A DNA stretch of 64,000 bases from Quercus robur (taxonomy: Eukaryota; Streptophyta; Magnoliopsida; Fagales; Fagaceae): the NCBI RefSeq assembly GCF_932294415.1, contig NC_065537.1:50388302-50452301 (forward strand). Direction: 5' to 3'. Below, piece by piece: positions 21,601-32,777 of this stretch. Below the pieces are notes generated by a model. The model saw only the letters and a list, made by a program, of their open reading frames with translations, was not told the origin of the DNA and made no database searches. The position numbers were made by a program, and so were the translations under genes. Within the stretch, counting starts at the first letter, position 1, and every line of letters starts with the position of its first letter.

Positions 21601-24600
21601 AAGAAGACTCTGAAATTCTGTTCCCACAGCATAAGGTTCTATCTTCACAAATCCAGTCTCTGAAAGCTGCAATCCATGCAATTGAGGTGGGTTTCATTTG
21701 TCTACTAGCTTTGTGTGTGTGCGTGTGTGTTAAGCTGACATGCTCTGCTAAGGAACTTGGCAATATATTGGGAGGAGGGGTGCTTCTTCATAGTGGAGTT
21801 GCAATGACCAGGCCCTGGTGTTTTTTAGGAATTCTATATTTTGTTTGGGCCTAAGGAAATTATAACACTAAATGAGGTTCAGATAGGATTGATGGTACAG
21901 GGTTGAGGAATTGACATGTGCATAGAGAACCGGAATGGCTATATAGAGTTGTGCTTTGGGACTCTTGTGGTTGAATTTATACCTATCAACTCTAAGGCCT
22001 AACTTTATGATTCTGTAAGGTAGCTATGGAATATGCCATTGCTTTATGGTGCCAATGGTTTGATTGGTAAGACACATGCATATGATTGACGGAAGAATGC
22101 ATCTCTCAACAGGCTGGAATGGTGAGAGAGTATTTGTGCTGCCAATCTTGACAATCTGGGATTCTTATCCAACTACACATAATTAGGATTCTTAATGGTA
22201 TTTGGGCTTACAACTTTTTGTGTAATTAATAGCCAATGGTAAATGTGGAATATTTGGGCAGAATGGAATCGACGTTCTTTTGAGGATATGGTGAAATCTT
22301 TGGATCAGTTGCTAGATTTATGCAGACAGACCCTGTTTGATTGGTCTTGGTGTTGGGGCCTCTCAGATTGTTCTACTATCACTGATTTTCTTTTGTCTCT
22401 TGGGATAACTTAATGCCTGTTTGCTATTCTTTTCCCTCTTTTCTACTTGTTCACTATCGTGAATCTTGTATTTGTCTTGCTTTTTCTCTTTTAATAAATT
22501 TTTTTTTTACCTATCAAAAAAAAAAAAAAAAAAAAGCCAATGGTAAATTTGACAAATATTGACCCAGTGTAACATGGATTTACATCTCACATGGGCCCCC
22601 CCCCCCCCCAAAAAAAAAAGAAGAAGAAGAAGAAAAGTATTAGCCCTTCACATGTTTGATTTTGGGAGTTTCTTGTTGATGTTGAAAAAGTGCACTTGTG
22701 TATGTGTCAACTTAGTGTGGATATCTTCTGTCTTCATCAAATAAAAAACCTTTTTTTTTTTAATTATAAAAAAGAATATAGATGATGTATAGCATTCAAT
22801 TCATTTTATGTGCAGTCAGTCATGCCTGAAGAAGCATTGGTGGGTGCTTGGACAAAGTCTGCTCATAAGCTTTGGGTCAAAAGGCTCCGACGTACCTCTT
22901 CTATGGCTGACCTTTTACAGGTTTTTCCCCCCTTCAAATATATATGAATTTATTCTTTTATTTTTCTATAAGTAGCAAGAGCAGTTTCTGGGTGTAAATC
23001 TTGCAGGTTGTTCTCTGAACTGCACATGTTTATTCATTCTACTTCATAAATCTCACAGGTTCTTGCTGATTTTGTTGGTGCCATCAATGAGGACTGGTTG
23101 TGTGAATGCAATGGTCAGCAAGTTTCCTTTAATATTATTGAAGAGACTATTACATCCTTTGCATCTATGCCGCAAACATCATCTGCAGTTGCACTTTGGT
23201 TGGTGGAATTGGATGCCTTAATTGCTCCCTACTTGGAAAAAGTTCGTTTTCAAAAGAGGCCAGAAATCAGTACCAAAGGTAAAGGTATCTTTATCTGTCA
23301 TATGCATTTTATTCAAAACATCATAAATTTCAACTCATGGGACTTCCCGATTTGTCTATCAATTTGCTGAATTGATTTAGGCTCAAATCCTTTTTCCAAG
23401 TATAAGTTGAGAAAGTAGAGGCAGATTGTTAATAATTTGAATTTTACAATTTAGTTGTGGTCCTTTTGTGAACCTACTGTCGTCGTGGAGGCAGGCATAT
23501 TTATGATGATAGGTGAATAGTATCCTTGTGCAGTATTCTTTATGGTATAATATTCACTGTTACTAATAATGATATATATATATATATATATATGGATAAA
23601 TCTGTTACAGTGGTACTTATAATAATATGAAGTTGAAAATAGCTGCTTAAGGAATTCTTCCTTTTTCCCACCTCAAGATATAAAAAGGAGTTTCCATTGA
23701 ACTTCTTTTCTTTAATTTTCAAAAAGAAGTGTTTTCTGGAGAGGAATCTCTAGCAAAAAATTTGCTATATAATAATTGTTAAATGTAATATTTAAAAGAG
23801 AAATTGTAATTATAAACAATGAAAAGGAAAGAAATAAATGAATTCTCCACATAATATGAATCACTTTAATTTTTTAAGAAAATAATAATAGAATTAAACC
23901 TGCGGGCTGCAGCTCACTTTTTTTGTGGAAAAATTTTCCTTATAATATTGTTCTGATTAAACAAATGGGCCTTGATGTAATCTATTTTTTTCATGGAAGA
24001 TTTCTTGATACTTCCTTTGTTTGAAGTGGTTTATGTTTAGTACAATCAACAATCTATTCCTTTCCTTTTGTTTTGATCCCCTTGTCTGTCTTCCTAATGG
24101 TGGTGATCTGCTAGGCTGATTCAATATGGCATGACATGTGTCCATTTGACAAACTGTCGATGGTAGAATACTTTAAACCTTGTTAGGAAAGATTAATTAG
24201 GTGTTTCTCCATTTTAATCAAAGATCACTTGCTTTCTGTGGTTCAAGCCCCACCTCCCCTCCTCCACCTAAAAAAAAATCAAAGATCTCTTGCTTCTCTA
24301 AATGAACTGTATCTTACTAATTATAAGAAGGGGCAAAGTGAATGTGATCGATGAATAGAGCAAAGAACTAGGTTCTTTGTTAGTTTGTTATGGCTAAATA
24401 AATGAAAAAAAAAAAAAAGGAAAGTAATAAATCCCCTAATTTAAACGCTTCATTAGGAACCATACCAAGTTGCACTGTGTCTTTTTGGGGCTAGATTGCA
24501 GAACCCATCTGTAATATATATTCTGGAGGTAATTTTTGTAATTTTCTTATTACATCGGCTTACGTCCCATGCTATACTTTACACAAGCAGAGATTGTTCA

Positions 24601-24874
24601 TGTATCCTCTTTAATCTTTAGTGGTAGTGATATTTATTTGCTGCAAAAACCAGTTGGGATGCATAGTTGCTATGATCTTTTTCCCAGAGTGGCTGGATTC
24701 TGGAAATAGATGCGAGTTATTGGTTGAAACTTGAAAGTATAATACATATTTTGGTTTTGCACATAGATATTTTATGTGAGTTCTCTTTTGAATATCTAAG
24801 TTACATTATCAGCTAAAATGCTCCTTTGCGTTGCAGGTAGGTGTGCTCCAAAGCAATCAATGCAGCTTTCTTAA
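9207..24874 (+). CDS. RLT3: Homeobox-DDT domain protein RLT3-like
   Basis: Seventeen coding exons: 9207-9258, 10172-10606, 12171-12229, 12377-12694, 12832-12894, 12964-13180, 13295-13395, 14126-14212, 14344-14478, 15438-15578, 19218-19340, 19497-19955, 20463-20900, 21066-21686, 22816-22920, 23059-23278, 24837-24874. Together 3612 bp, 1203 aa (Arabidopsis RLT3 about 1100), in phase throughout. RLT proteins partner ISWI remodellers in the nucleus. Domains in order: an N-terminal homeodomain (about 1-60, [17 protein letters not shown] helix); a DDT domain over exons 7-9 (about 410-470); a HARE-HTH segment in exons 11-12; WHIM1 ([13 protein letters not shown]) at the end of exon 12; WHIM2/WSD ([23 protein letters not shown]) in exon 13; a CxxC...CxxC cluster near residue 1014 in exon 14. 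Odd: a 13-residue unit is present three times at 199-237. Introns 2, 10 and 14 contain LINE debris. The last exon codes for only 12 residues. Confidence 0.93.
9882..10044 (+). mobile_element. tRNA-type SINE in RLT3 intron 1
   Basis: Starts GTGGGTTATAGTTAGCTCA (box A-like) and holds CCTGGGTTTGAATGATGCC (box B-like), then CACCAAAAAATTAATTGGTGTCT and ATCATCATGGAGT. Flanked by the 10-bp direct repeat TAAATATTGC (9872-9881 and 10045-10054). A second copy of the family is at 43724-43869. Confidence 0.82.
11220..11950 (+). pseudogene. degraded LINE 3' coding region in RLT3 intron 2
   Basis: Broken plus-strand translation resembles the zf-RVT region that ends plant L1 ORF2 proteins: an [15 protein letters not shown] segment near 11580-11610, then DNL.KR, then [15 protein letters not shown] (about 11688-11735), matching the usual [18 protein letters not shown] pattern with changes. 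Many stops and frameshifts. Confidence 0.55.
12425..12541 (+). repeat. 39-bp in-frame triplication inside RLT3 exon 4
   Basis: Three consecutive 13-codon units read A-P-T/A-P-A/T-Q-A followed each time by [10 protein letters not shown]. From memory the Arabidopsis protein has this motif once, directly before TVWR. The repeat keeps the frame, and the last copy runs into [11 protein letters not shown]. Confidence 0.9.
16090..17478 (-). pseudogene. 5'-truncated LINE in RLT3 intron 10 with TSD
   Basis: Minus-strand insertion with poly-T start (its A tail) and a (TA)n array at 16110-16138. Frames on the minus strand give the C-terminal part of an L1-type ORF2: [29 protein letters not shown], then a zf-RVT segment ([17 protein letters not shown]). 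A perfect 14-bp direct repeat GGTTGTACATATCT (16076-16089 and 17479-17492) brackets it, so the boundaries are secure. A short internal segment around 16505-16620 is duplicated (GATTTGCCATCTCGCAATG occurs twice). Target DNA on both sides looks like a SINE-type sequence. Confidence 0.88.
17690..18770 (+). pseudogene. second LINE ORF2 fragment, opposite orientation
   Basis: Plus-strand translation repeats the same protein region as the neighbouring LINE ([36 protein letters not shown], then [41 protein letters not shown]). It is broken by stops, frameshifts and a poly-T run at about 18638-18666. With 16090-17478 it forms a large imperfect inverted repeat in one intron. Confidence 0.82.
17722..17775 (+). 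mobile_element. 54-bp LINE 3'-tail micro-insertion inside a LINE
   Basis: A tiny insert ending TTTTTATTACTTACC plus poly-A is bracketed by an 18-bp direct repeat containing GTTGCAAAGGGACTT (17704-17721 and 17776-17793). Removing it restores the QRDFLWGD coding line. It is a severely 5'-truncated retroposition event. Confidence 0.82.
22245..22534 (+). pseudogene. LINE 3' end in RLT3 intron 14 with TSD
   Basis: Plus-strand reading gives the end of an L1 ORF2 ([13 protein letters not shown], then a stop in GTCTCTTGGGATAACTTAA), a T-rich 3' UTR ending TTTTTTTTTACCTATC and an A tail. It is bracketed by the 14-bp repeat AGCCAATGGTAAAT (22231-22244 and 22535-22548). Confidence 0.85.
23571..23594. 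repeat. (AT)n microsatellite in RLT3 intron 16
   Basis: A simple run of about 12 AT dinucleotides. Confidence 0.9.
24235..24276 (+). mobile_element. 42-bp SINE stub in RLT3 intron 16
   Basis: Contains GTGGTTCAAGCCCCACC (box-B-like) and ends in an A run. It is bracketed by the near-perfect direct repeat AATCAAAGATC(A/T)CTTGCT (24216-24233 and 24277-24294). Confidence 0.7.
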
Positions 24875-25196
24875 GATGCTTATGCTAGTAGGAATTAGTA
24901 TCTCCATATTTGAGGCATTGAGGAACATTTTACATGTTCATTTTTCTCACTGTCACAATATCACCCAAATATCTGTTGCGGAATCAGTGAACAGTTGTTG
25001 GCTATAGTGGCTTTTAGTTTTGAGGAGCATCACCGATGCTTTTTGGGTTTTGAATGGAAGGTGCCGATAGCAATATCTTTTTTGTACAAAGTACTGCTCG
25101 ACTCCATTCCTTTTTTTGTTGTCAATATAAACTGATAGCTTGAGCTATTGAATGTTGTACAGCATTAGATTAGATATATTCAAGAAAGCAAAGTCT
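24875..25196 (+). other. probable 3' UTR of RLT3 gene
   Basis: Sequence directly after the TAA at 24872-24874. No poly-A site can be fixed from sequence alone; TCAATATAAACTG near 25120 is a weak candidate signal. Confidence 0.4.
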
Positions 25197-25206
25197 TTGG
25201 TTCATT

Positions 25207-25540
25207 TTTTTTTTTTTTTGCTAATCAACAACATTATCATTCAACAAGCAAAACAAAGGCTGTCAGCCTTACAAGCATCAGCAATCACTGCTGGGATACA
25301 ATTCATATTGAAACAACATGCTCTACAACATCTAAATGCATACTTTGCAGCCACATGGGCAGCAGTATTGCAACATCTCCTAACCCAACTAAACTTACAA
25401 TTCAAAAAGAGTTTACGAAAATCAAGTATATTACTAATAGTAGTAGCAATGGACCAATCAGGCTGCATTGCCTGTGTGGTTAGGGGATCAAAACAGGACT
25501 TAGCATCTCCTTTGATGATGATGTGCTTCCATTTTTCTAG
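25207..25540 (-). pseudogene. LINE RNase H (RVT_3-type) fragment
   Basis: The minus-strand frame contains IKGDAKSCFDPLTTQ, WSIATTISNILDFRK and VRRCCNTAAHVAAKYA, then ends about 20 residues later. This is the pattern of the plant-type RNase H domain at the end of many LINE polyproteins (D in GDAK; N..AH.AAK). It starts with poly-T, as a minus-strand insert should. A 10-bp repeat TTGGTTCATT at 25197-25206 and 25541-25550 may be its TSD. Confidence 0.8.
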
Positions 25541-25550
25541 TTGGTTCATT

Positions 25551-26792
25551 AACTTTCACAAGCCCCCTCTTAATTCATTACATTAATGTAGTCGAGGCCT
25601 CTTTCAAGTTGCAACCTTTTGTGTTGATAAAATAAAGTTTTGTGAATGTTTACTTTTCAATCTACTTAACAAATAGAGGAGTAAATCTTTGGCAACGTAT
25701 GCTTCTTTATTTGTTCTCTTTTTCATTTTCCTATATTTCAATGTACACAGTGAAGAAGAAAAGGGTAATCTTTTTACTCTCTCTAGGAGTTCACAGAACA
25801 GGAATTGTTTGAAATTTGGCATCTTCGGCGTCTTTCTTTTCTTTTTTCTTATTATGGTTAGATGGAAAATTGGAGAGACTTGTCGAGGGAGAGGAACTTT
25901 CTGGTTCATTAAAATATCTATGAAGATTTCTACTCTCATTTTTTATTATTATGTTAATATAAACTCAGCGGCTGCTCTAGAATGACAATATTTGTGTTTC
26001 TGCTATGCACTTTGCTGTGTCAGTTCACTTTGTTGTCTGATTTGCAGAGAATTGTTTGAACTGTTCTGTTTGAATGAATTACTGATTCATCCCCCCAACC
26101 AAAAAAGGAAGGACATTCCCTTCCAATGGGTCCTCTGCAACTATAGAAGAAAACTAGCTACAAATGAAACAAAAGATCGAATGTTAAACTCACTGAGAAT
26201 GACCTTGCAAGTGATCTTATATAGTCATGCCTTGCTCAACTCTTATGGTCTTTTTTGAAGTCCTTGTGTGGCATTGTTGCTTGCCTTTTGAAGTTGAAAT
26301 TCATCGGTTGAAGAACGTTATAGATTAAATGCTTTAAGATGTTAACAGGACCAGCACGATGGTCTTTTGTTGAACTCAAGAACTCTGAACTGAGAAGATG
26401 AGACATATTATAGTATACCTCTTGGCTACATGCCAGCCATGCTTAATTGTTTATAGCCAGAGGAATACTTTGACGACATCCGGTTGTAATCATATGTTTG
26501 GATTTCATTGAGAAACAAATGTACAGCATCTAAAAAATTGTACGTAAATAAGGAGTAGAGTAGTCGATAGTTTTATTGGTGAACTCTCTCTAGTTACAGC
26601 TTCCATAATGGAGTTTGGTTTGGCTCCTCCTCAAGCCATACATCCAATGAACAGCATGTGCGATGCTTTGGGCTTTTGTGGCAGCAACATTTGTAACCTG
26701 TGGTAGGGAACAGCTCATGGCAGCAATGAGGTTGTCCTTGTCGTCTCCGAAAGATCGGAGCAAACATTGTGCAACCGTTATGTTTCTAGCTT
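25551..26792. other. intergenic, no gene seen
   Basis: No frame with a recognisable protein. Short T-rich and pyrimidine-rich stretches only. Confidence 0.5.
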
Positions 26793-26923
26793 CTAGGAGC
26801 AGATTACATCTAGTGCATCCAGTGCATTGGACCTGTAGATATGGTGACGTGTCCAAAAATGGACACGTCACAATCGCAGTGGGTCCAATGACACTGGACA
26901 TTGGATATAGCCCGCTCCCCTAG
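26793..26923. repeat. 131-bp foldback element
   Basis: Imperfect palindrome from CTAGGAGC to GCTCCCCTAG. The inner stem GTGACGTGTCCA / TGGACACGTCAC (26844-26855, 26860-26871) is perfect around an AAAA loop, and the next arms CAGTG.ATTGGACC / GGTCCAATGACACTG also pair. It could be a foldback MITE; the stem also contains ACGTG/CACGT cores. No coding capacity. Confidence 0.75.
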
Positions 26924-27200
26924 CTTCCTATCTTGGTAACTTGATACTTGTCTGGTTGGATAATTAATATTGAAATCCACATTCATTTCAAGCATCAATC
27001 TTAAAGGAGAGTCAAGAGGTACGAAGAAAGTGCACATGATTTTTGCTTTATCTACTCCTCCATTCAAATTCCTTACTATTTAATCTCCTTTCCCTCTAGG
27101 ATGGATCTTAAAACTAAAATAGATATAAAAGGATATATCAAAATATATAAAAGCAAAGACCTCATGAGGGAGAGAATGAGGTCTTGCCATATGGCGCTTT

Positions 27201-27400
27201 AATATTGCATTTAGCCTCTTTAACCTCTTCTCATTAACTCTTTTTACTGTTACCCAAAAGATCATGTTATTTTTATTTTATTTTATTTTTTATTTTTACT
27301 CTTATCTAATATTGCATTTAGTCTCTTTAACCTCTTCTCATTAACTCTTTTTACTATTATCCAAAAAATTATGTTAATTTTTTATTTTATTTTTTTTACC
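27201..27400. repeat. tandem duplication, 107-bp period
   Basis: AATATTGCATTTAG(C/T)CTCTTTAACCTC and the following about 60 bp occur at 27201 and again at 27308 with few changes, each followed by T-rich (TTTTA)n sequence. Confidence 0.85.
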
Positions 27401-27851
27401 ATTGTCTAAAAGATGGGGTTGTTGTTGAAAATTAGACAAAATTAGACCAAACTTTATGAAACGCCCAAGCCCACTTATTCCCTTACATATTATGACCCAA
27501 GTATGATTCTTTCCCAAGTGTAGATGAAAGCCAAGGCTCTATCCCACTTACAAACTCTCTTTCTCCTCCCCCACATGTAGATCAAACTCGAAAGCCAAGA
27601 TCATAACTCACTTAGAAGTTCTCTTCCTCTGTGCAAGTTTCCCTTCAGACACACACACTCTTCAGCTTATTTAAAAACAATGGTTTGCAATCCGTATTCA
27701 GTGACCCCATCTAACAAAACCAACATTCCTACTCATTTTTGTAGTCTTAATTTAGTCTTCTTGTGTAAACTAATGGAGATATATAGTCAAGGAAAATATA
27801 CAATCACTAAAAAAAAAGAAGGAAATTTATAGCCTAACCTCAATAGTCTGA

Positions 27852-27896
<45 letters not shown>

Positions 27897-28925
27897 GAGT
27901 GGTATATTAGGATTCCCTATATTGAAGATAATATTCAATATTACCAATGGGCTACACATTGTAAGGACTGTCTTCTAAAATAATGAATACTTCTCTTGTT
28001 GTGTTACAGAAAATGTTAAATGGTATGCGATATGACATAGTCATTGGTAGTCATATTGCATTCAACTATAATCATATTAAATTTTGAGTTGTCAATGATG
28101 CTATGGTACTAGGTATGAAGACCAATTAGTTGATATGACATGATATACTCCTACAGTCGATTAAGAAATTCACAACAAGTTGGATCAAATTGTTTGTGAT
28201 GCCTTCGAATTGCAGATTTTTTATTTTAATGCAAATGCATGAAAGTGGTAGGTCCATCATAAGCATAAAGATGATCATAAGTTCAAATATGAAAAATAAT
28301 TGAGATACTGTGGTCATAGATTCTGATAGCATTTGTCCATTCTGAAAGTGTAAACAATTTATGGGATTCTAGCAAAAAACATTTGGCATATAATCTATAG
28401 TGCAAAAATAATTTTCGTAGAAACTAGAGAGGACTTCTAAAACTTTTAGTTAGATGCATACCAATTTTTTAAAGTCTTCCTATAGTATTTACATGGTTTG
28501 GCTTAAAGCAGAATTTCATTGGCAAAATCAGTGATGTGTTCATTCAATCAAATCCATGAGCAACAAAGGTATGCCATTTGTGATCTTTTTATTGTAAATG
28601 TTACTTCATTCAATTATTTAATTATATATGCACTACTTTTTTTATTGTTAGTTCCTGATTTATATTGTTTTTAAAATTAAAAAAAAATATCGTGGCTAAC
28701 AATATGTACTTATTTTACTTATTATAGCAAATCTATGTTTATTTAGATGTTCTTTTCTCTGAATCCTCTTCAAACTTTTCTTGCTTACTCAATTCTTATT
28801 GTTGTAAATAGTGAAGATCGGAATTCTATAGAAATCAAGTTTATTGTTTCAATTTGAGACCAACATAATTTAATTATAGTTTTTATGCAAAACTTGAGAC
28901 CAACATACTTTTAGGCAAAATTTTT
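27401..28925. other. intergenic, no gene seen
   Basis: AT-rich DNA with a long (CT)n array at about 27854-27891. No protein-like frame. Part may be the body of the Helitron-like element that ends at 28953. Confidence 0.5.
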
Positions 28926-28953
28926 CCCGTGCATCGCACAGGTTTTCAACTAG
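28926..28953 (+). mobile_element. Helitron-like 3' terminus
   Basis: A GC-rich hairpin CCCGTGC-ATC-GCACAGG (one mispair) is followed after 7 nt (TTTTCAA) by CTAG and then T, which is the CTRR end plus downstream hairpin typical of Helitrons. The 5' TC end could not be placed, so the length is unknown. Confidence 0.5.
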
Positions 28954-29364
28954 TTAGATTAGTAGTAGGCTTATATTGGATTGGTGTTTATGGTGTGTTT
29001 TTATTTTTTATTTTTTATTTTTTTATTTTTTTATTTTTTATTTTTATAATTTGATAGCAATGCACATGTACAAAGACGCACACACAAATACTGAGTTGCA
29101 GTGACACATCATTGATACATAGCAGTTATTTGTTAATAGATATGAATTGGTAATAAGAAATAAATCAACCTCTTAACCCTAGTGGCGTAGTACAATGTAA
29201 CCCAAACTGAATTTTCTATTCTGCCTATACCTAACTGAAAATTTCAAAAATTGTAGGGATACTTATACCAATTTTAACAGATAATACAGTATCCAGAGTT
29301 TGCTTGTACAATGTAAATAGAACCTTTCATACCCCTATCATTGTATTTGTAGTGTCTCTCCATG

Positions 29365-29760
29365 AAAAAAGGGATATAAATGTCACTTGATGTTCGGGCT
29401 GGAACTTGTCATCACAGTTGAAACAAAGACCCTTTTTCCTCCTTTCCTCCATTTGAGCAGGTGACAATCTTTGTAGTGGAAGCTTGAATCTTGAATCCAA
29501 CTTAACCTCTAGTTTTGGGCCTAGAATTCAAAGGTTGGCAGATTCAAAGGAAGATTTATAATCTCTACGGCTACTAATTTGATATTCTTCTTGGATTTTG
29601 GCTAGTCCAAAAGCTTCATTGAGACTGTCGGGGCTAAATATCTTCACAACCAACCTCACATCATCCTTGAGGCCACTAAGAAGACAACTCAGCTTATAAT
29701 TCTATGATAAGCATTTGATTCTATTTGACAAAGCCTCAAATTGCCCTTTTTTAATATTGG
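29365..29760 (-). pseudogene. Ty3/gypsy gag relic
   Basis: The minus strand reads QFEALSNRIKCLS, LSGLKDDVRL and LNEAFGLAKIQEEYQ, then after breaks LSPAQMEERRKKGLCFNCDDK. This is the usual order of a plant gypsy Gag: a capsid-like region, then the ERR(K)KGLC.xC zinc-knuckle start. Stops interrupt it and no pol or LTR is attached. Confidence 0.8.
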
Positions 29761-31090
29761 ACTATTATCTAATTATCTTTTATTTACTATTTTGGATCTT
29801 GGTTTGTATTCTAAACATCATTTAATGGGTATGGATTTACTTTATTATCCATTATTACTTTAAAATTGATAAATGTTTAAGAATATATACAAAAATAAAT
29901 GTTTAACAATATATAAAAAATATATATTTAATAAATAATTAATACACGTTTCCCTGTCGTATCATATCCTAAGTTTTTCAAGAAATATTGTACCTCTATA
30001 CCCGTACATGTATTTGTACATGTGCATCTTAGCAACAAGCATGCTTGGGGGCTAATGTTCATGACCCATTTTTCTACGAGCTTCAAGACCCTAGTCCATA
30101 AAGGCTCAAAATCATTCTAATAAAGTTAGACTGCTAAAGCCACAAACTCCACTGTCAATAATGAGGCCTATAAGGATGATCCAATTGACAATAAAGATGA
30201 CCACAGTAGAAATCTGAGCCACTCTTGAAGGGTGACTAGCTCACGAACCAAGTCTGTAATGAGTCCAACCCATTGATAATAAGCTCAGGGAGGTTCAATT
30301 TGGTTGAAAAGGGAGTGAAATCTGAGCATGTATTACGAAATTCATGCACATGCATCAAGTGGTCAAGTCCAAGTCAGCCAAGGTGTCCATGTCTTGTCCT
30401 TATTATTTTCCTCATTGGACTTCTTTGGGACTGAACTCTTTGGGCAGCTTCTTTTAGATCATAAGAATATCTGAGGATAGGGTTATAAAAAAAAAAATGA
30501 AAAAAAAAAAAGAAGAAAGAGAAAGAAACTCTGATTTTTTTTAAAGGGTAAATAGGTAAATTCTATTAATATATATGGAGGTTTGGGCTAATAACAATTA
30601 GGTCCAAGACTTTTTAAAACTAATCAATTTGGTTTTTAAAACTAATTTAGACTATAAAACTGTTGAAAAAAAAAAACTAATTGGTTACAGACTAAATTAG
30701 ATAATTTTGAAAATTTTTATACTTAATTAGTATTAACCAAAAGAATGTTAGCGGATTATTGGGGCTCTTATATTTTGTCTAGCCATCCTTGTCTCCTAGT
30801 TCTGGTTAAGAACGGCAAGTAAAAGGTGAGAAAATAGGTTGCGTGCTTTTCCGGAGGTTGAACTTTTGTTGGTATCTAACTACCATTGGTATTTATTTTG
30901 CCACGTCTTTTGTGTTTGCCCACAAAACTCTTGGCTACAACAAAAAGAAAAAAGAAAAAAAAGGGTCTCGTCTACCAGTACGTTACCAATAATCCTAGCA
31001 CTTAAAAATTATACTAGCAAACAAATAAATCAGTGATAGATTAGACGCCATAAATCAATTACGAGTTTTCAATAAAATAAGAGACAGGTC
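29761..31090. other. intergenic, possible retrotransposon debris
   Basis: No gene. The block 30030-30480 (GCTTGGGGGCTAATGTTCATG…) has base composition and purine tracts like the 3' part of a gypsy element, but no domain can be read. Confidence 0.35.
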
Positions 31091-31099
31091 GTTCGTGTT

Positions 31100-31108
<9 letters not shown>

Positions 31109-31130
<22 letters not shown>

Positions 31131-31332
31131 TTTCAATCCATCAACAATGGTCATCGAGTTTTTATTATATATATATATATTTTCAATCCATCAACAATGG
31201 TCATCAAGTTTTTATTATTATTATTATTATTATATTTTCAATCCATCAACAATGGTCATCAAGTTTTTTTATTTATTATATATATATTTATATATATTTT
31301 CAATCCATCAACAATGGTCATCAAGTTTTTTT

Positions 31333-31363
<31 letters not shown>

Positions 31364-31395
31364 CAATCCATCAACAATGGTCATCAAATTTTTTT
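31109..31395. repeat. compound minisatellite, five units
   Basis: The 25-bp core TTTCAATCCATCAACAATGG plus TCATC starts at 31131, 31181, 31236, 31298 and 31371, with (TA)n or (TTA)n between. Spacing grows 50, 55, 62, 73 bp along the array. The overlapping Y/I-rich translations are products of the repeat. Confidence 0.9.
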
Positions 31396-31439
31396 TATTA
31401 TTACTTTTAAAAATAAAATAAAATTAATGTTCCTATATT

Positions 31440-31688
31440 TAGGGTCCGTTTGGATAGAACTTATTTTGCTGAAACTGAAAACTGAAAACACTGTAGCAAA
31501 ATAATTTTTAAACATGTGAATAGTGCTGTGGGACCCATTTTTAATAAATAAGTTGCTGAAAGTGATTTTTGTAGGTCCATGAATAGTGCACTTGTGCACT
31601 ATTCACGTAGAAAGTCAACATTCACGGCTTGAAAAAAAAAACGTAAAAAACGTAAACGCAATTTCAGTCCTATCCAAACCGCATCTTA
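31440..31688 (+). mobile_element. hAT-like MITE, second copy
   Basis: Left end TAGGGTCCGTTTGGATAG, right end CTATCCAAACCGCATCTTA, inverted with mismatches. Internal CACTGTAGCAAAATAA and GAATAGTGCTGTGGGACCC match the complement of 2269-2585. Confidence 0.7.
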
Positions 31689-32645
31689 GTAAGTCATGGA
31701 TTGTAATAGATTTGAAAGATATGTACCCCACAAATTTTATCCACCACGTTATCATCTATAAAAATTTTGGATGTCCTATTGTTTAGAATTGAAGTAATAT
31801 GAACAAAAGATATAAAACAAGTTGAAAAGGGTGACTCGAATCAAGCTAGTTAAATTTGCTAAAAATAGAAAAGAGAAAGGAAAATATATATATATATATA
31901 TATATATATTTTAAAACACTGGTATTGAATTTGCTAAAGAAATGTTATTTTAACACACCAAAAATGTATTTTATTATTTTAACATAGTATTTGACAATAA
32001 TTAAATACATTTCTCATTAAAATAACCTAAAATAAGATCAACCTTTTATTAAAAAGAAAAAAGAAAAAAACTCAACCACAAAAGTAGAGAGACTTGGCAT
32101 CAGTGACATGTGAGAGAGGAGAGAGAAGAGGAAAATAAAGAATAAAAAAAGTAATGGAAAATGTTTATTTTAAAATTCAAACGTCGTATCTTTTTATTAG
32201 ATGTAAATTTTGAAAATCTAACTATTGGATTTAATGTTTTTATTATATCCTCTATGCTTGAAAATTTTTAAGAAAGTAAAAAAATCAATAATTGCATATT
32301 CAAATGTTTAAATTTCAAGTTTTTGTAGAAAAAATTATTGATAAAATGGTAAATAACATTCAATTTGAATGAAATTTGACATACATATTAAGAACATAAA
32401 TATAAAGAACATACAATTCAATGGTTAGATTTTCAAAATTTTTATTTAATAAAAATATATAGAAGGAATTTGAAATGTTTCTTTCCAAACTAATTATAAT
32501 AGCATTTGATATTGTACACTGATAAAACACATTTAATGAAACTCACTTTTTATCCTTTGCCTTTTTAATATGCTAAATGCTAAAAATTTAATATTTAGCA
32601 CATCCAATTTTAGTGCTCTTATATATTGAAATTGAAACAATTTGA

Positions 32646-32681
<36 letters not shown>

Positions 32682-32777
32682 ATGTTGAAAAAGGCCATTT
32701 AAATCAAGTATAGTTGAAAATTTGCTAAAAGAGAAAAAGATTAAAAAAAAAAGGGATATATATATATATATATATTA
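31689..32777. other. AT-rich intergenic block with duplicated segments
   Basis: No gene. A segment of about 55 bp ending …TTTGCTAAAA.AGAAAA is present at about 31821-31880 and 32684-32745, and again after the solo-LTR-like block at 33567-33630. Each copy adjoins a (TA)n array (about 31887-31910, 32650-32680, 32756-32775, 33559-33567). Confidence 0.65.

Noticed and set aside
31131..31395. regular repeats with spacers resembling a CRISPR array
   Set aside because: Eukaryotic window; spacers are simple AT repeats of growing length.
31095..31504. three overlapping frames of 103-133 codons with repeated NPSTMVIKF-type units
   Set aside because: All three frames are open only because of the minisatellite and AT repeats; no host-gene context.
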